A stretch of 16,641 nucleotides of DNA. Origin: Dechloromonas sp. UBA6271 (GTDB lineage Bacteria > Pseudomonadota > Gammaproteobacteria > Burkholderiales > Rhodocyclaceae). The DNA lies in assembly GCA_002440665.1 (NCBI GenBank), contig DJUX01000007.1:1-16641 (forward strand), in the 5' to 3' direction. The notes under the pieces were generated by a model. It saw only the letters and a program-made list of their open reading frames with translations. It had not been told where the DNA came from and ran no database searches. The position numbers and the translations under genes are program-made. This document shows positions 1 through 8,107 of the stretch, piece by piece (position 1 is the first letter of the stretch; each line of letters begins with the position of its first letter).

Positions 1-2
1 TG

Positions 3-2981
3 CCGGACAACATGCGCCTGGCAGATTTTTACGCGGCCCGGCTCGGTAACGATTTGATCATGCAAAACTTGGAGGGCGATACCGCGGTCAAAATCGTCGG
101 TTACTTCGCCGAAGCTGTCGACGGTAAATCTTGGGTTGTTTCCAGCGATCAGGAAGCCGCCAAGTCATTGCACGATTGGGCGGCGGAACAAATTGGGGCA
201 TCCAGCGCACCGGGTCAAGCGGACGGCGAGTCGCAGCGTGCCGGCTTCGAGGCTGCGCTAAGGATTGATCTTGTACAGCAAGGGGTGCTAGGCAAGGCGA
301 TCGGTAATCTGACGGACTTCAGTTCGCCCTGGATCTCGAGGTACTACGACCAAAACCTGAGACGGTATGTACCCTTCGAGTATTCGTTTGGCGGTGTCGT
401 CACCAAGTCGATTTCGATGACCGAGGAACTCCTCGTCCTGGATTCGTCGGAAAGCGATTCGGTTGTTTTGAATCAAACGACAAAAACCGTGGTTGAGCGG
501 ACGCCGGTCTACGAGACATCGGTATCGCCAGGCCGGAGTTATATTGTCACACCGGCAGAGGGCGCATCTGTTGGCTACCCGCATGGGGCAACATTGACCG
601 ATTTGCATGATGGCAGCTATCGAATAAACGAACCCGGTTACTGGCATTCCGTTATTGTCGGGGAAAGTGTCCGTTACCGGGACATCATGGTCGATACGGA
701 TTTGATCACCAGGACATTTACCATCAACAATGTTCAAGGTACTGAGGGTGACGACACCGTGATCATGGGCTGGTCACAAGGCCAGAATGTTTTTCGCGGT
801 ACGGTGGTTACAGGGGATGGGAACGATAGAGTCGATCTGGGAACGACCAGCAAACATAACGACGACTGGTTTGCCACTCCGGATTGGGGGCCGGTTCGGT
901 CATACGGTCTCGGTGCCTACATTGATGGTGGCAATGGCGCCGATTCCCTGATTGGTACGGATGGCAACGATTTCCTGGTGGCGGGACAGGGCGATGATTT
1001 CCTCGATGGCGGTCGGGGCACGGATACCTACCATGTGTCACTAGAGAGTGGCGCGCAGGATATCATTTACGATTCGGGCAACCCAGGCTGGAATGCACTC
1101 ATAGCTTCGGTTTATGGCGGGCAACTCCCGCTCGATGTGCTGGTATTCGATGCGGGAATCACGGTTCAGAATCTTTCATGGCGGTTGATCGAGAACTCGA
1201 TTTACGATGGTCATCATGCGTTGGAAATCGTTGGCGGGAAAGGCAAGATCGTCGTCGTCTTTGACGATGCCCCCAATCCGGCGGCAACCGAATCCGCCAT
1301 CGGTGTCGAACGCTTCCAGTTTGCCGATGGAACGGTGCTGACTCGCGCTGAATTCATGGCTCAGGTTGCCGAAGTTGCCTCACCGACGGTTCTTGGCAAC
1401 TTGTCTGACGTGTCTGTCGCAGAAAACGCTACGCTCAGTTACCTGATACCCGATGCCACGTTTTCATCTGCGACGGGCGGCGATTCCCTAAGTTATCAGG
1501 TGCAATCGGCAAATGGCGACCAGCTTCCCGATTGGCTGACTTTTGACCCGGTTACAAGAACCCTGAGTGGGGTCCCAGGGGTTGGAAATCTCGCCGAGAT
1601 CGCACTTCAGGTGCGCGCGGTGAATGCGGTTGGCGAGGCCGCCCTAACCTCGTTTGTTCTGTCGGTCACCGCTGCGCCGGGGCAGAGTCTCGTCGGTACC
1701 CGTGCGGCGGATACGCTGGTCGGGATGTCGGGCGACGACACGATCGATGGCGGGGCTGGTGCCGATACCCTGATCGGTGGATTGGGGAATGACACCTATC
1801 AGGTTGATCGCGCTACCGATCAGGTCGTTGAAACAGAAAATGCCGGCACCGACACGGTTATCGCGTCCTCGAACTATACCTTGCCCGACAATGTCGAGAA
1901 CCTGACGTTGTCGGGGAGCGCCAATTTCAAGGGGTACGGAAACGCGCTGGACAATGTCCTGACCGGCAATGCCGGGGACAACCGCCTTTCTGGTGAAAAG
2001 GGTAACGATACTCTGTATGGCAACACCGGAATGGATCAACTTTCCGGCGGCGATGGCGACGATTCGATGTTCGGCGAGGCCGGCAACGATGAACTGAAGG
2101 GGGGAGCCGGAAACGATCAGATGGACGGCGGCGATGGTAACGATCTGATTTATGGTGCCAGCGACAACGATATTGCCGTCGGCGGTAGCGGCAACGACTA
2201 TTTGCTCGGTGGCAATGGGCAAGACACGCTGGATGGCGGTTTGGGTAACGATATTTTGGACGGGGCCAACGGTGCCGATACGCTGAACGACCTGAGTGGC
2301 AATAATTGCCTGTTGGGTGGTGCCAATAGTGACACCTTGACCTCCGGGGCCGGCAACGATTTGCTGGTGGGTAATGGTGGAAACGACACGATTGTCAGCC
2401 AGGGCGGACAGGATGTGATCCTCTTCAATCAAGGCGACGGCTACGACAAGGTCACGCTTGGTGCGGGAACGAGTACGACCGTGTCTCTGGGAGGCGGCAT
2501 CGCTTACGGTGATTTGACGCTCAAGAAGAGCGGCTCGGATTTGATTCTGGGAACGGGTAATGGCGAGGGCATTGTCTTCAAGGCGTGGTATTCAAGTGCG
2601 CAGACCAAAAACGTACAGAATCTTCAGGTGATCGCCGAAGCGATGGCGGCGTTCGACGCAAATAGCACCTCTCCGCTTTTCGCCGGCAAGGTGCAAGAAT
2701 TCGACTTCAAAGCCTTGGTCAATGAGTTTGATCTGGTACGGAGCAGTACGAATGGATTAAGTACCTGGGCGATCAGCGATGCACTCACCCAGTTCCATCT
2801 CTCTGGCTCGGACAGTTTGGCACTGGGTGGGGATCTGGCCTACCAGTACGGGAAAAATGGGACGCTGGCCGGGATGAATCTGAGTGCCGCTCAATCGGTC
2901 ATCGACGACCCGGCCTTTGGTGCGCAGGCTCAGGTGCTGAAGCCGCTTGCCGGTCTGCAGGGAGCGGCTATTACGCTCTGA
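3..2981 (+). CDS. RTX-type calcium-binding secreted protein, 5'-partial
   Basis: Large repeat protein, likely exported by a type I secretion system and folded outside the cell by calcium. The frame is open to the window edge, the first ATG (position 12) has no visible ribosome binding site, and the first residues (GNDLIMQN...GDTAVKIVGYF) resemble a haemolysin-type calcium-binding-related domain, so the gene probably begins upstream. Numbering from that ATG: RTX nonapeptides (GGxGxDxUx) at about 306-340; an Ig-like, putative cadherin/He_PIG-type domain at about 457-557 (LPDWLTFDPVTRTLSGVP); RTX repeats at 562-597; and a long RTX array at about 644-811. After residue 811 comes a repeat-free C-terminal region where a type I secretion signal would lie. 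No catalytic domain or signal peptide is visible. A single cysteine, C766, sits in a degenerate repeat. The stop is 2 nt before the glycosyltransferase gene. Adhesin or surface-layer-like role is inference. Confidence 0.88.
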   Translation, partial: PDNMRLADFYAARLGNDLIMQNLEGDTAVKIVGYFAEAVDGKSWVVSSDQEAAKSLHDWAAEQIGASSAPGQADGESQRAGFEAALRIDLVQQGVLGKAIGNLTDFSSPWISRYYDQNLRRYVPFEYSFGGVVTKSISMTEELLVLDSSESDSVVLNQTTKTVVERTPVYETSVSPGRSYIVTPAEGASVGYPHGATLTDLHDGSYRINEPGYWHSVIVGESVRYRDIMVDTDLITRTFTINNVQGTEGDDTVIMGWSQGQNVFRGTVVTGDGNDRVDLGTTSKHNDDWFATPDWGPVRSYGLGAYIDGGNGADSLIGTDGNDFLVAGQGDDFLDGGRGTDTYHVSLESGAQDIIYDSGNPGWNALIASVYGGQLPLDVLVFDAGITVQNLSWRLIENSIYDGHHALEIVGGKGKIVVVFDDAPNPAATESAIGVERFQFADGTVLTRAEFMAQVAEVASPTVLGNLSDVSVAENATLSYLIPDATFSSATGGDSLSYQVQSANGDQLPDWLTFDPVTRTLSGVPGVGNLAEIALQVRAVNAVGEAALTSFVLSVTAAPGQSLVGTRAADTLVGMSGDDTIDGGAGADTLIGGLGNDTYQVDRATDQVVETENAGTDTVIASSNYTLPDNVENLTLSGSANFKGYGNALDNVLTGNAGDNRLSGEKGNDTLYGNTGMDQLSGGDGDDSMFGEAGNDELKGGAGNDQMDGGDGNDLIYGASDNDIAVGGSGNDYLLGGNGQDTLDGGLGNDILDGANGADTLNDLSGNNCLLGGANSDTLTSGAGNDLLVGNGGNDTIVSQGGQDVILFNQGDGYDKVTLGAGTSTTVSLGGGIAYGDLTLKKSGSDLILGTGNGEGIVFKAWYSSAQTKNVQNLQVIAEAMAAFDANSTSPLFAGKVQEFDFKALVNEFDLVRSSTNGLSTWAISDALTQFHLSGSDSLALGGDLAYQYGKNGTLAGMNLSAAQSVIDDPAFGAQAQVLKPLAGLQGAAITL

Positions 2982-2983
2982 TC

Positions 2984-4204
2984 GTGTCAAAGCGAATCTT
3001 GCTCGCGTGGGAACTCGGGCTGAATCTCGGTCATTTGGCCCGGCTTCAGCCCTTGGCTATGCGTTTCAAGCAGCAGGGGCATCTTTTGATTGCCGCCGTG
3101 CGCGACGTTCAGGCAGCAGTGCGCGTTTTTGGCGCACTGGATATTCCGCTGTTTCAGGCACCACATGCCGTTAATGAAACCCGGGTTGATCGCGTATCGA
3201 GCTCATATTCCAATATTCTTTACTCGCAAGGCTGGGGAAACCTCGGTGGGCTATGGGGCTTGGTTCAATGCTGGGTCAATTTGTTCCGCTTGACCAAACC
3301 CGACCTGATTGTTGCCGATCATGCACCGACCGCAGTGCTTGCCGCGCAAGCATTGGGAATAGCGGTGGTCCAGATCGGGAATGGATTTGAATTACCGCCA
3401 CTCACGAACCCTTTGCCTTGCTTGCCAGAATCAGCAGGGATTTCTGCGGAGCGGTTGATTCAGACTGAAGTCCAAATTGTCGAATCGATCAATCGGGTGC
3501 ACTCAAGGCTTGGCGTTGGGAAAATTCGGCATCTGGCCGAATTGTTTGCCCAAACGCCACGTTTCTTGACCTGTTTTGCCGAGCTTGATCATTATGGCCA
3601 GCGCACTGCGGAAACCTACTGGGGTCCTTTGCTTCCCGATGCTTCGGGAACGAATGTGGCTTGGCCAACGGGAAGCGGCCCTAGGGTTTTTGCTTACATT
3701 GCGCTATCTGGTCATGAGGTGGCGGCGATTATTCGTGGCCTGGCATTGCGGGGCGCGCGCATTGTGTGCGTGGCACCCAAGCTTGCGGTGACTGAACGGG
3801 CACAACTTCAAGCAGAGGCAAGTATCCGCTTTGCTGAGCGAGTCAATCTGGCTGAGTTGGCTGCAACGGCCGATTTATGTGTGAGCCATGGCGCGGAGGG
3901 AACCGTGAGCTCTTTTCTTCTGGCCGGTGTGCCGCAACTTGTCCGACCGCCTTACCTCGAGGGCTATGCAGCAGCTCGCCGGATCGAACAATTGAATGCG
4001 GGTTTGGTGCTGCGCGGACAATTAACTCCGGAAGTCGTTGCGATCACCCTTGACGTTATGGATTCCGATTCCGGGTACAAAACAGCCGCGCTTGGCTTTG
4101 CCGAGAAATATCGCCATTTCAAGCCGCGGCAAACCGCCGATGCAATTGCCAATCTGCTTAATCAGGGCTTTGAGCAGTTATTAACCCAGCGATCAAATAG
4201 ATGA
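2984..4204 (+). CDS. GT-B (GT1/MGT-like) glycosyltransferase
   Basis: Predicted to transfer a sugar from a nucleotide-sugar donor to an unknown acceptor, in the cytoplasm. At 406 residues it has the two-domain GT-B layout. The N-terminal glycine/histidine motif is GLNLGHLARLQPLA with H17. The C-terminal donor-binding segment around H302 (SHGAEGTVSSFLLAGVPQ) is typical of UDP-glycosyltransferase/MGT relatives. The GTG start at 2984 is chosen because the G-H motif begins only 11 residues later and would be damaged by the next ATG. The only Shine-Dalgarno-like run, GGGAG at 2960-2964, is distant, so translation is probably coupled to the RTX gene 2 nt upstream. Residues 400-406 and the stop codon come from the left terminus of the insertion sequence, so the native C-terminus has been altered. 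Acceptor unknown; modification of the adjacent RTX protein is only a hypothesis. Confidence 0.85.
   Translation: MSKRILLAWELGLNLGHLARLQPLAMRFKQQGHLLIAAVRDVQAAVRVFGALDIPLFQAPHAVNETRVDRVSSSYSNILYSQGWGNLGGLWGLVQCWVNLFRLTKPDLIVADHAPTAVLAAQALGIAVVQIGNGFELPPLTNPLPCLPESAGISAERLIQTEVQIVESINRVHSRLGVGKIRHLAELFAQTPRFLTCFAELDHYGQRTAETYWGPLLPDASGTNVAWPTGSGPRVFAYIALSGHEVAAIIRGLALRGARIVCVAPKLAVTERAQLQAEASIRFAERVNLAELAATADLCVSHGAEGTVSSFLLAGVPQLVRPPYLEGYAAARRIEQLNAGLVLRGQLTPEVVAITLDVMDSDSGYKTAALGFAEKYRHFKPRQTADAIANLLNQGFEQLLTQRSNR
4181..4200 (+). repeat. Left terminal inverted repeat of the IS
   Basis: Twenty bases beginning TTAACCCAGCGATC. They match the inverted right end except at two positions. The repeat contains the transposase stop codon (4193-4195, minus strand) and provides the last residues of the glycosyltransferase frame. 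TA at 4179-4180 is the target-site duplication. Confidence 0.9.
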
Positions 4205-5250
4205 GAATGCTGCATATTGGACGGCCGAATGATTGAAATAAGCGATGACCCGTTCCGGGGTTTTGACCAAGCGCGCCATGAAGGCGGTCGCCTTGTTCAG
4301 CAGCGCCTTTTTGCTGGTGGCGCGATCGGAAGAGCGCAGTTCGGTCTTGAAGTCCCGGTTCAGGTATTCGTCGGGATTGATCTCGGGCGAGTACGACGGG
4401 AGATAGAAGACTTCGATCTGGTCTTTCCGTTCAGCCAGCCAGGCAGTCACCAGCTTCGCGTGATGCACCTTCAGGTTGTCGAGGATCAGGAACACCTTCT
4501 GGCTGCTGTCGGCAATCAGTCTTTCCATGAAGCCGATGAACAGGTCAGTGTTCATGGCTTCCTCAATGAACTCGAAGCGCACCAGCCCCTGGTTGCTGAT
4601 GGCGGAGACCATCGACAGGCCATGCCGCTTGCTCGGTGCCGCCAATATGGGGGCCTGCCCGGCCGGCGCGTAGCCGCGCAGCCAGTGCCCATCTTCCGCG
4701 ACCGCCGTTTCATCCCCCAGTAAATGACCGCGCCTTCGGCCTTGGCGCGGGCCGCGATGGTCGGGTAGGTGTCGTTGAGCCATTGCTCGACCTTGACCGG
4801 GTTTTGTTCCAGCGCCCGCTTCATCGGTCGCTGCGGGGTGTAGCCCCAGCGCAGCAGGTATTCGCCAACCGTACGAATCGGCATCTCGATGTCGAACAAC
4901 ACCTTGATCATTTGCATCACCGCCCGGCGGTTCCACAAGGCAAACGGCAGGCTCAGTTGTTTGGGGTTCTCGCCGACGATGACCGAGCGCAGTTGCCATT
5001 CCTGGGCCAGGGTCAGCGTCCGGCCCGACAAATAGCGACGGCCACGTGTCTTCGACTTCAGGCCCGTCGAGCCTTCCATTGAATAACGCTTGGACCAGCC
5101 AATGACCGTACTCACATGCACGCCAACCACCCTTGCGATTTCCTTCCAAGGCAACTTAAGTTCTTCACGCATCCGCATCGCCTGCCGACGCATTTCGTCT
5201 TGGGCATCGCGGGGCAATTTACGGGCATCCAACTTTTCCATGCCCAGCAT
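4193..5250 (-). CDS. IS630-family transposase, split by a -1 frameshift
   Basis: DDE transposase that cuts and rejoins the element ends at TA targets. The N-terminus (about residues 25-55, LPWKEIARVVGVHVSTVIGW) is a helix-turn-helix for end binding. The first frame runs from 5250 and would stop at 4552 (232 residues). The catalytic half is in the -1 frame, entered at the five-G run on the minus strand (4718-4714). A -1 shift there gives IYWGDETAV and a 352-residue protein, normal for the family. Catalytic residues in the joined product would be D180 (DET), D258 (LILDNLKVHH) and E295 (PEINPDE), all present. A start at the second ATG (5241) is also possible. Either programmed frameshifting joins the halves, or a one-base deletion (or sequencing error) has inactivated this copy. 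Sequence alone does not decide. Confidence 0.85.
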
Positions 5251-5264
5251 TATATCACAATCGA

Positions 5265-5284
5265 CTATTTGATTGCCGGGTTAA
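5265..5284 (-). repeat. Right terminal inverted repeat of the IS
   Basis: Read on the minus strand it begins TTAACCCGGCAATC, the counterpart of the left end. Its outermost TTAA contains the TAA (5281-5283) now used as the stop of the DHH phosphoesterase gene. TA at 5285-5286 is the target-site duplication. Confidence 0.9.
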
Positions 5285-6267
5285 TATTTGCCGAGAATTT
5301 CGCTCATAAATCGGGCGAGCGGCATGCGGAATCCGGCAGCGTTCGGGTGTCCGCCCCCGCCGTAGTTGGCGGCGACTTCCGCGGCATTGATATTCCCCTT
5401 GGATCGCAACGAGGCCTTGACTTCACCGTCGGCGTCGAACTGCCAGATCAGGCCGAAAGTTCCACTATTTTCGGCGAGCCGGTTGCCCACTTCCGAAGCA
5501 AACAGCACGCTCGCGTTGATGGCCAGGCCGTCGACGGCACGCCAGGCCCGGTCGCCATCGACGACGGTCGGAAGGCCGTGACGCAGGGCCTGCAATGGAT
5601 CAATCGGTTCGCCGCGCAGGCGTACCGGCATCACGAGCCGGCTTTGTGCCAGCCGGCTGACTTCGGTCTGGAAAAACCGCTCGATGGTTTCTCCCTCGGC
5701 GACGAAAGCCTTGTAGCGCGGGGCGTCTGGATTCGGTGTGCGGTGGACCAGGTCATCCCAGACCGCGAAATCGAAGTCCAGCAGGCGCAGGGCACGGCCG
5801 ACCGCACGCGTTCCCGGCAGCGCGAAGCGCCACATATCCATGTCTTCGACGTGGCGCAGGATGAGCGGCAAGGGCTGCTCCGGATGGAAGTGTTCCCAGG
5901 CCAGCCGGGCGCCCGATTTTTCAAGGTCGAAGAGTAGCGTGAGCGGCAACGTCGGGTGCCGGTAGCTTTCGCCACCGTCTGCGGCCTTCATCAAACGCTC
6001 TCCCCAAGGCTGGCGCGCCGAGGCATGGTGATCGATCTGGACGACCGACCTGGCCATGCCGGCCATTGCCTCCAGCACTTCCGGTGGAAACGAGAAATCG
6101 AGAATGTAGGCCTCATGTCCGGCAATTTCGGCCATTTCCCACGGTTGACCGTGGTGCATGGTGCGATAGGTGGCAGCGTCACCGAAGCGCCGCCAAGCGG
6201 CGTAGGCCGCGCCGAAGCCGTCCGGGCAGTCGGCGTGGTAGAGAACGGTGATCGGGCTGGCCGGCAC
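5281..6267 (-). CDS. DHH-family phosphoesterase
   Basis: Metal-dependent phosphohydrolase of the DHH/DHHA1 superfamily (relatives include RecJ, nanoRNases and pAp phosphatases); the substrate cannot be read from sequence. With the GTG start at 6267 (328 residues), the first metal motif is DCPDG (13-17), followed by D57 in LDFSF, the signature DHH at 79-81, and the C-terminal DHHA1 glycine-rich motif GGGGHPNAAG at 303-312. The start is uncertain: a GTG at 6315 would add 16 residues and overlap slyX. I prefer 6267, which lies 4 nt after the slyX stop and just before the first beta strand. No strong Shine-Dalgarno is visible for either, suggesting translational coupling. The stop TAA and part of the terminal tyrosine codon belong to the IS end; without the IS the reading would end one residue earlier at a regenerated TAA. 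Confidence 0.88.
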   Translation of the reverse strand: MPASPITVLYHADCPDGFGAAYAAWRRFGDAATYRTMHHGQPWEMAEIAGHEAYILDFSFPPEVLEAMAGMARSVVQIDHHASARQPWGERLMKAADGGESYRHPTLPLTLLFDLEKSGARLAWEHFHPEQPLPLILRHVEDMDMWRFALPGTRAVGRALRLLDFDFAVWDDLVHRTPNPDAPRYKAFVAEGETIERFFQTEVSRLAQSRLVMPVRLRGEPIDPLQALRHGLPTVVDGDRAWRAVDGLAINASVLFASEVGNRLAENSGTFGLIWQFDADGEVKASLRSKGNINAAEVAANYGGGGHPNAAGFRMPLARFMSEILGKY

Positions 6268-6271
6268 GGAA

Positions 6272-6490
6272 TCAGTAATGTGGCGGCAGTTCGTCGCGCA
6301 GGCTGCGCTGCTCACCGGGGGCGTCGGTCTGGATCTGTTTGCGCAGGGCCTTGATCTGGGCGACCAGCAGCTCGATCTGTTGCTGCTGGCGAAAGACGGT
6401 GCGGTTCAGTTCGTCGACCATGTCTTCGGCGTAGCTGATCTTGATTTCCAGTTCGGTGATTCGCGAATCCATGCGGCTTTCCTGACTCAT
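6272..6490 (-). CDS. slyX: SlyX family protein
   Basis: Small coiled-coil protein of unknown biochemical role. It has 72 residues, the same length as E. coli SlyX, with a heptad-rich body (ITELEIKISYAEDMVDELN) and the characteristic PPHY ending. Its ATG overlaps the stop of the upstream 47-residue gene as ATGA (6487-6490), favouring this start. An internal ATG at 6472 (MDSRITELE) has a better Shine-Dalgarno-like AGGAAA and is the alternative (66 residues). The stop lies 4 nt before the DHH phosphoesterase start, so the three minus-strand genes look co-transcribed. Confidence 0.9.
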   Translation of the reverse strand: MSQESRMDSRITELEIKISYAEDMVDELNRTVFRQQQQIELLVAQIKALRKQIQTDAPGEQRSLRDELPPHY

Positions 6491-6630
6491 TTCTCGTTGC
6501 GCCAGTCGCGCAGCGTTTCCTTGCGCGGCGGCAAGTTCGTCTTGTCCGACCCGCGGTCCCGGATCAGCGGGAGCGCCGCGCCCAAGACAAACAGCAGGCA
6601 TATCGCCAACACGATCCATCCCTCGTTCAT
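6487..6630 (-). CDS. Small single-pass membrane protein (47 aa), hypothetical
   Basis: A short reading frame with a good ribosome binding site (GGGAG, 7 nt before the ATG at 6630). The product starts MNEGWIVLAICLLFVLGAAL, so residues 5-22 form one hydrophobic segment. A charged tail follows with a basic stretch (LPPRKETLRDWRNEK). The stop overlaps the slyX ATG as ATGA. No family recognised. The clean start signal, membrane segment and coupling to slyX argue that it is real. It is the first gene of the minus-strand operon and divergent from apeB, with 100 nt between them. Confidence 0.72.
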   Translation of the reverse strand: MNEGWIVLAICLLFVLGAALPLIRDRGSDKTNLPPRKETLRDWRNEK

Positions 6631-6730
6631 TGCGCATCTCCCGGAAAACGCGGCATCTTACTGCGATTCACACCCGCCGTCGCGCCAGCTTTGGTATCTT
6701 TCGGCCATCGCCCCTCAGACACGATCCATC

Positions 6731-8035
6731 ATGGAAATATCCGTCCATTCCCGCGAACTGGCGCAAGACCTGCTCACTTTCGTAGATGCCAGCCCCAGCC
6801 CGTGGCATGCAGTGCAGACCGTTGCCGAACGCCTGCAGCGCAGCGGTTTCGTTGCCCTGCGCGAGGATGAGCGCTGGCAGTTGGCGGCTGGCGGGCGCTA
6901 TTACGTGATTCGCGGCGGCTCGTCGATCATCGCCTTCGTCGCCGGCAGCGCGGCGCTGCCGGAAAGCGGCTTCCGGCTGGTCGGCGCCCACACCGATTCT
7001 CCCGGCCTGCGGGTGAAGCCCAGGGCACTGCAGTCCGGCGATGGCTTGCTGCGCCTCGGTGTCGAGGTTTACGGCGGGCCGATACTGGCGACCTTCGCCG
7101 ACCGCGATCTGAGCCTGGCCGGGCGAGTCGCCGTGCGTACCGGCAGCGGCCCGGCGCTGCGTCTGGTGCATTTCGAGCAACCGCTGCTGCGCTTGCCGAA
7201 TCTGGCGATCCACATGAACCGCGAGGTCAACGAGAGCGGGCTCAAGTTCAACAAGCAGACCGAACTGCCCCTGGTTCTGGGGCTGGGGGGTGAGGGCGAT
7301 GCTGCCGACGGGCGTTTCCATGTCCTGCTGGCGGCGCAACTGGACGTCGCTGCCGACGATATCCTGAGTTGGGAACTCAATGCCTGCGATACGCAGCCGG
7401 GCGCCTTCTGGGGGGCGAGCAGGGAGTTCATCGCCGATAGCCAGTTGGACAACCTCGCTTCCTGCCATGCCGGACTGAGTGCCCTGCTGGCGGCGGAAAG
7501 CCCCCGGACGACCAACGTCTGTGCCTTTTTCGACCACGAGGAGGTGGGCAGCGAAAGCGCGACCGGCGCCGGCGGCAGTTTCATCGCCGACGTGTTGCGG
7601 CGCATCGCCACGAGTGCCGGGCTGGACGACGAGGCCTATCGCTGCGCGCTGGCCCGCAGTTTCTTCATCAGCGCCGACATGGCACATGCCTACAACCCGA
7701 ATTTCCCGGCGGCCTACGAGCCTTGCCATCGTGTTGCGGCCAACAGCGGCCCGGTGATCAAAATCAATGCCAACCAGCGCTACAGCACGGGGGCCGACAG
7801 CGCGGCGCGCTTCATCCTGTTGTGCGAGAAGGCCGGCGTGCCGTACCAGCATTACGCGCATCGCACCGATCTCGGCTGTGGCAGCACCATCGGCCCGATT
7901 GTTGCCGCCAGCCTCGGTGTGGCGAGTGTCGATGTCGGCTCGCCGATGTGGGCCATGCACAGTGTGCGCGAGAGCGCCGGCGTGCTCGATCACACCTACA
8001 TGATCGGCGCGCTGACCGCGGCCTTTTCCACTTGA
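6731..8035 (+). CDS. apeB: M18 family aminopeptidase
   Basis: Cytoplasmic dinuclear-zinc aminopeptidase of the aspartyl aminopeptidase (M18) family, releasing N-terminal, often acidic, residues from peptides. The product is 434 residues, the usual bacterial length. Metal and active-site motifs can be followed by alignment from memory with the human enzyme: H87 in VGAHTDSPGLRVKP, D240 in SQLDNLAS, E270 and E271 in FFDHEEVGSES, D316 in ISADMAHAYNPN, and H410 in MWAMHSVRE. The open frame extends far upstream (to 6248) antisense to slyX and the membrane-protein gene. The ATG at 6731 is chosen because the family N-terminus (MEISVHSRELAQDLLTFVDASPSPWHAV) begins there. No strong Shine-Dalgarno is visible. 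Transcribed divergently from the slyX operon; followed by the tRNA-Val promoter. The symbol is by analogy with Pseudomonas. Confidence 0.93.
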   Translation: MEISVHSRELAQDLLTFVDASPSPWHAVQTVAERLQRSGFVALREDERWQLAAGGRYYVIRGGSSIIAFVAGSAALPESGFRLVGAHTDSPGLRVKPRALQSGDGLLRLGVEVYGGPILATFADRDLSLAGRVAVRTGSGPALRLVHFEQPLLRLPNLAIHMNREVNESGLKFNKQTELPLVLGLGGEGDAADGRFHVLLAAQLDVAADDILSWELNACDTQPGAFWGASREFIADSQLDNLASCHAGLSALLAAESPRTTNVCAFFDHEEVGSESATGAGGSFIADVLRRIATSAGLDDEAYRCALARSFFISADMAHAYNPNFPAAYEPCHRVAANSGPVIKINANQRYSTGADSAARFILLCEKAGVPYQHYAHRTDLGCGSTIGPIVAASLGVASVDVGSPMWAMHSVRESAGVLDHTYMIGALTAAFST

Positions 8036-8067
8036 TCGGCCATTCGCCGGAATTTCAGCAAAATTGG

Positions 8068-8095
8068 TTGACTTGGTTTTTGACATCCTTATAAT
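8068..8095 (+). promoter_or_regulatory. Sigma-70 promoter of tRNA-Val
   Basis: A -35 box TTGACT (8068-8073) and a perfect -10 box TATAAT (8090-8095) are separated by 16 bp. Predicted transcription start is near 8102, a few bases before the mature tRNA. It may also drive thrS by read-through. Confidence 0.8.
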
Positions 8096-8107
8096 GCGCC
8101 CTTCTTC

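Larger units (their letters stand above)
4181..5284 (-). mobile_element. IS630-family insertion sequence (1104 bp)
   Basis: A complete element by structure. The left end (4181-4200) and the reverse complement of the right end (5265-5284) match at 18 of 20 bases, both starting TTAACCC and ending ATCAAATAG. TA dinucleotides flank it at 4179-4180 and 5285-5286, the TA target duplication expected for IS630/Tc1-mariner elements. It carries one transposase gene, on the minus strand, whose start is about 34 nt from the right end and whose stop lies inside the left inverted repeat. It sits exactly between the convergent glycosyltransferase and DHH phosphoesterase genes and supplies both their stop codons. 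I do not recognise the specific IS name. Confidence 0.92.

Noticed and set aside
1644..2432. 262-codon minus-strand frame within the RTX array
   Set aside because: Antisense of the nonapeptide repeats produces a periodic artificial protein; no start signal or domain.
4193..5149. Single 318-codon transposase starting at 5149
   Set aside because: Its first 145 residues are an out-of-frame translation of the true N-terminal half; the real protein begins at 5250 (or 5241) and shifts frame at 4714-4718.
6248..8035. 595-residue extended form of the aminopeptidase
   Set aside because: The upstream 161 codons overlap slyX and the small membrane-protein gene in antisense; the family N-terminus begins at 6731.
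6668..8086. 472-codon open frame on the minus strand opposite the aminopeptidase
   Set aside because: It is the antisense shadow of a well-supported M18 gene in G+C-rich DNA; the composition is low-complexity and no domain is recognisable.
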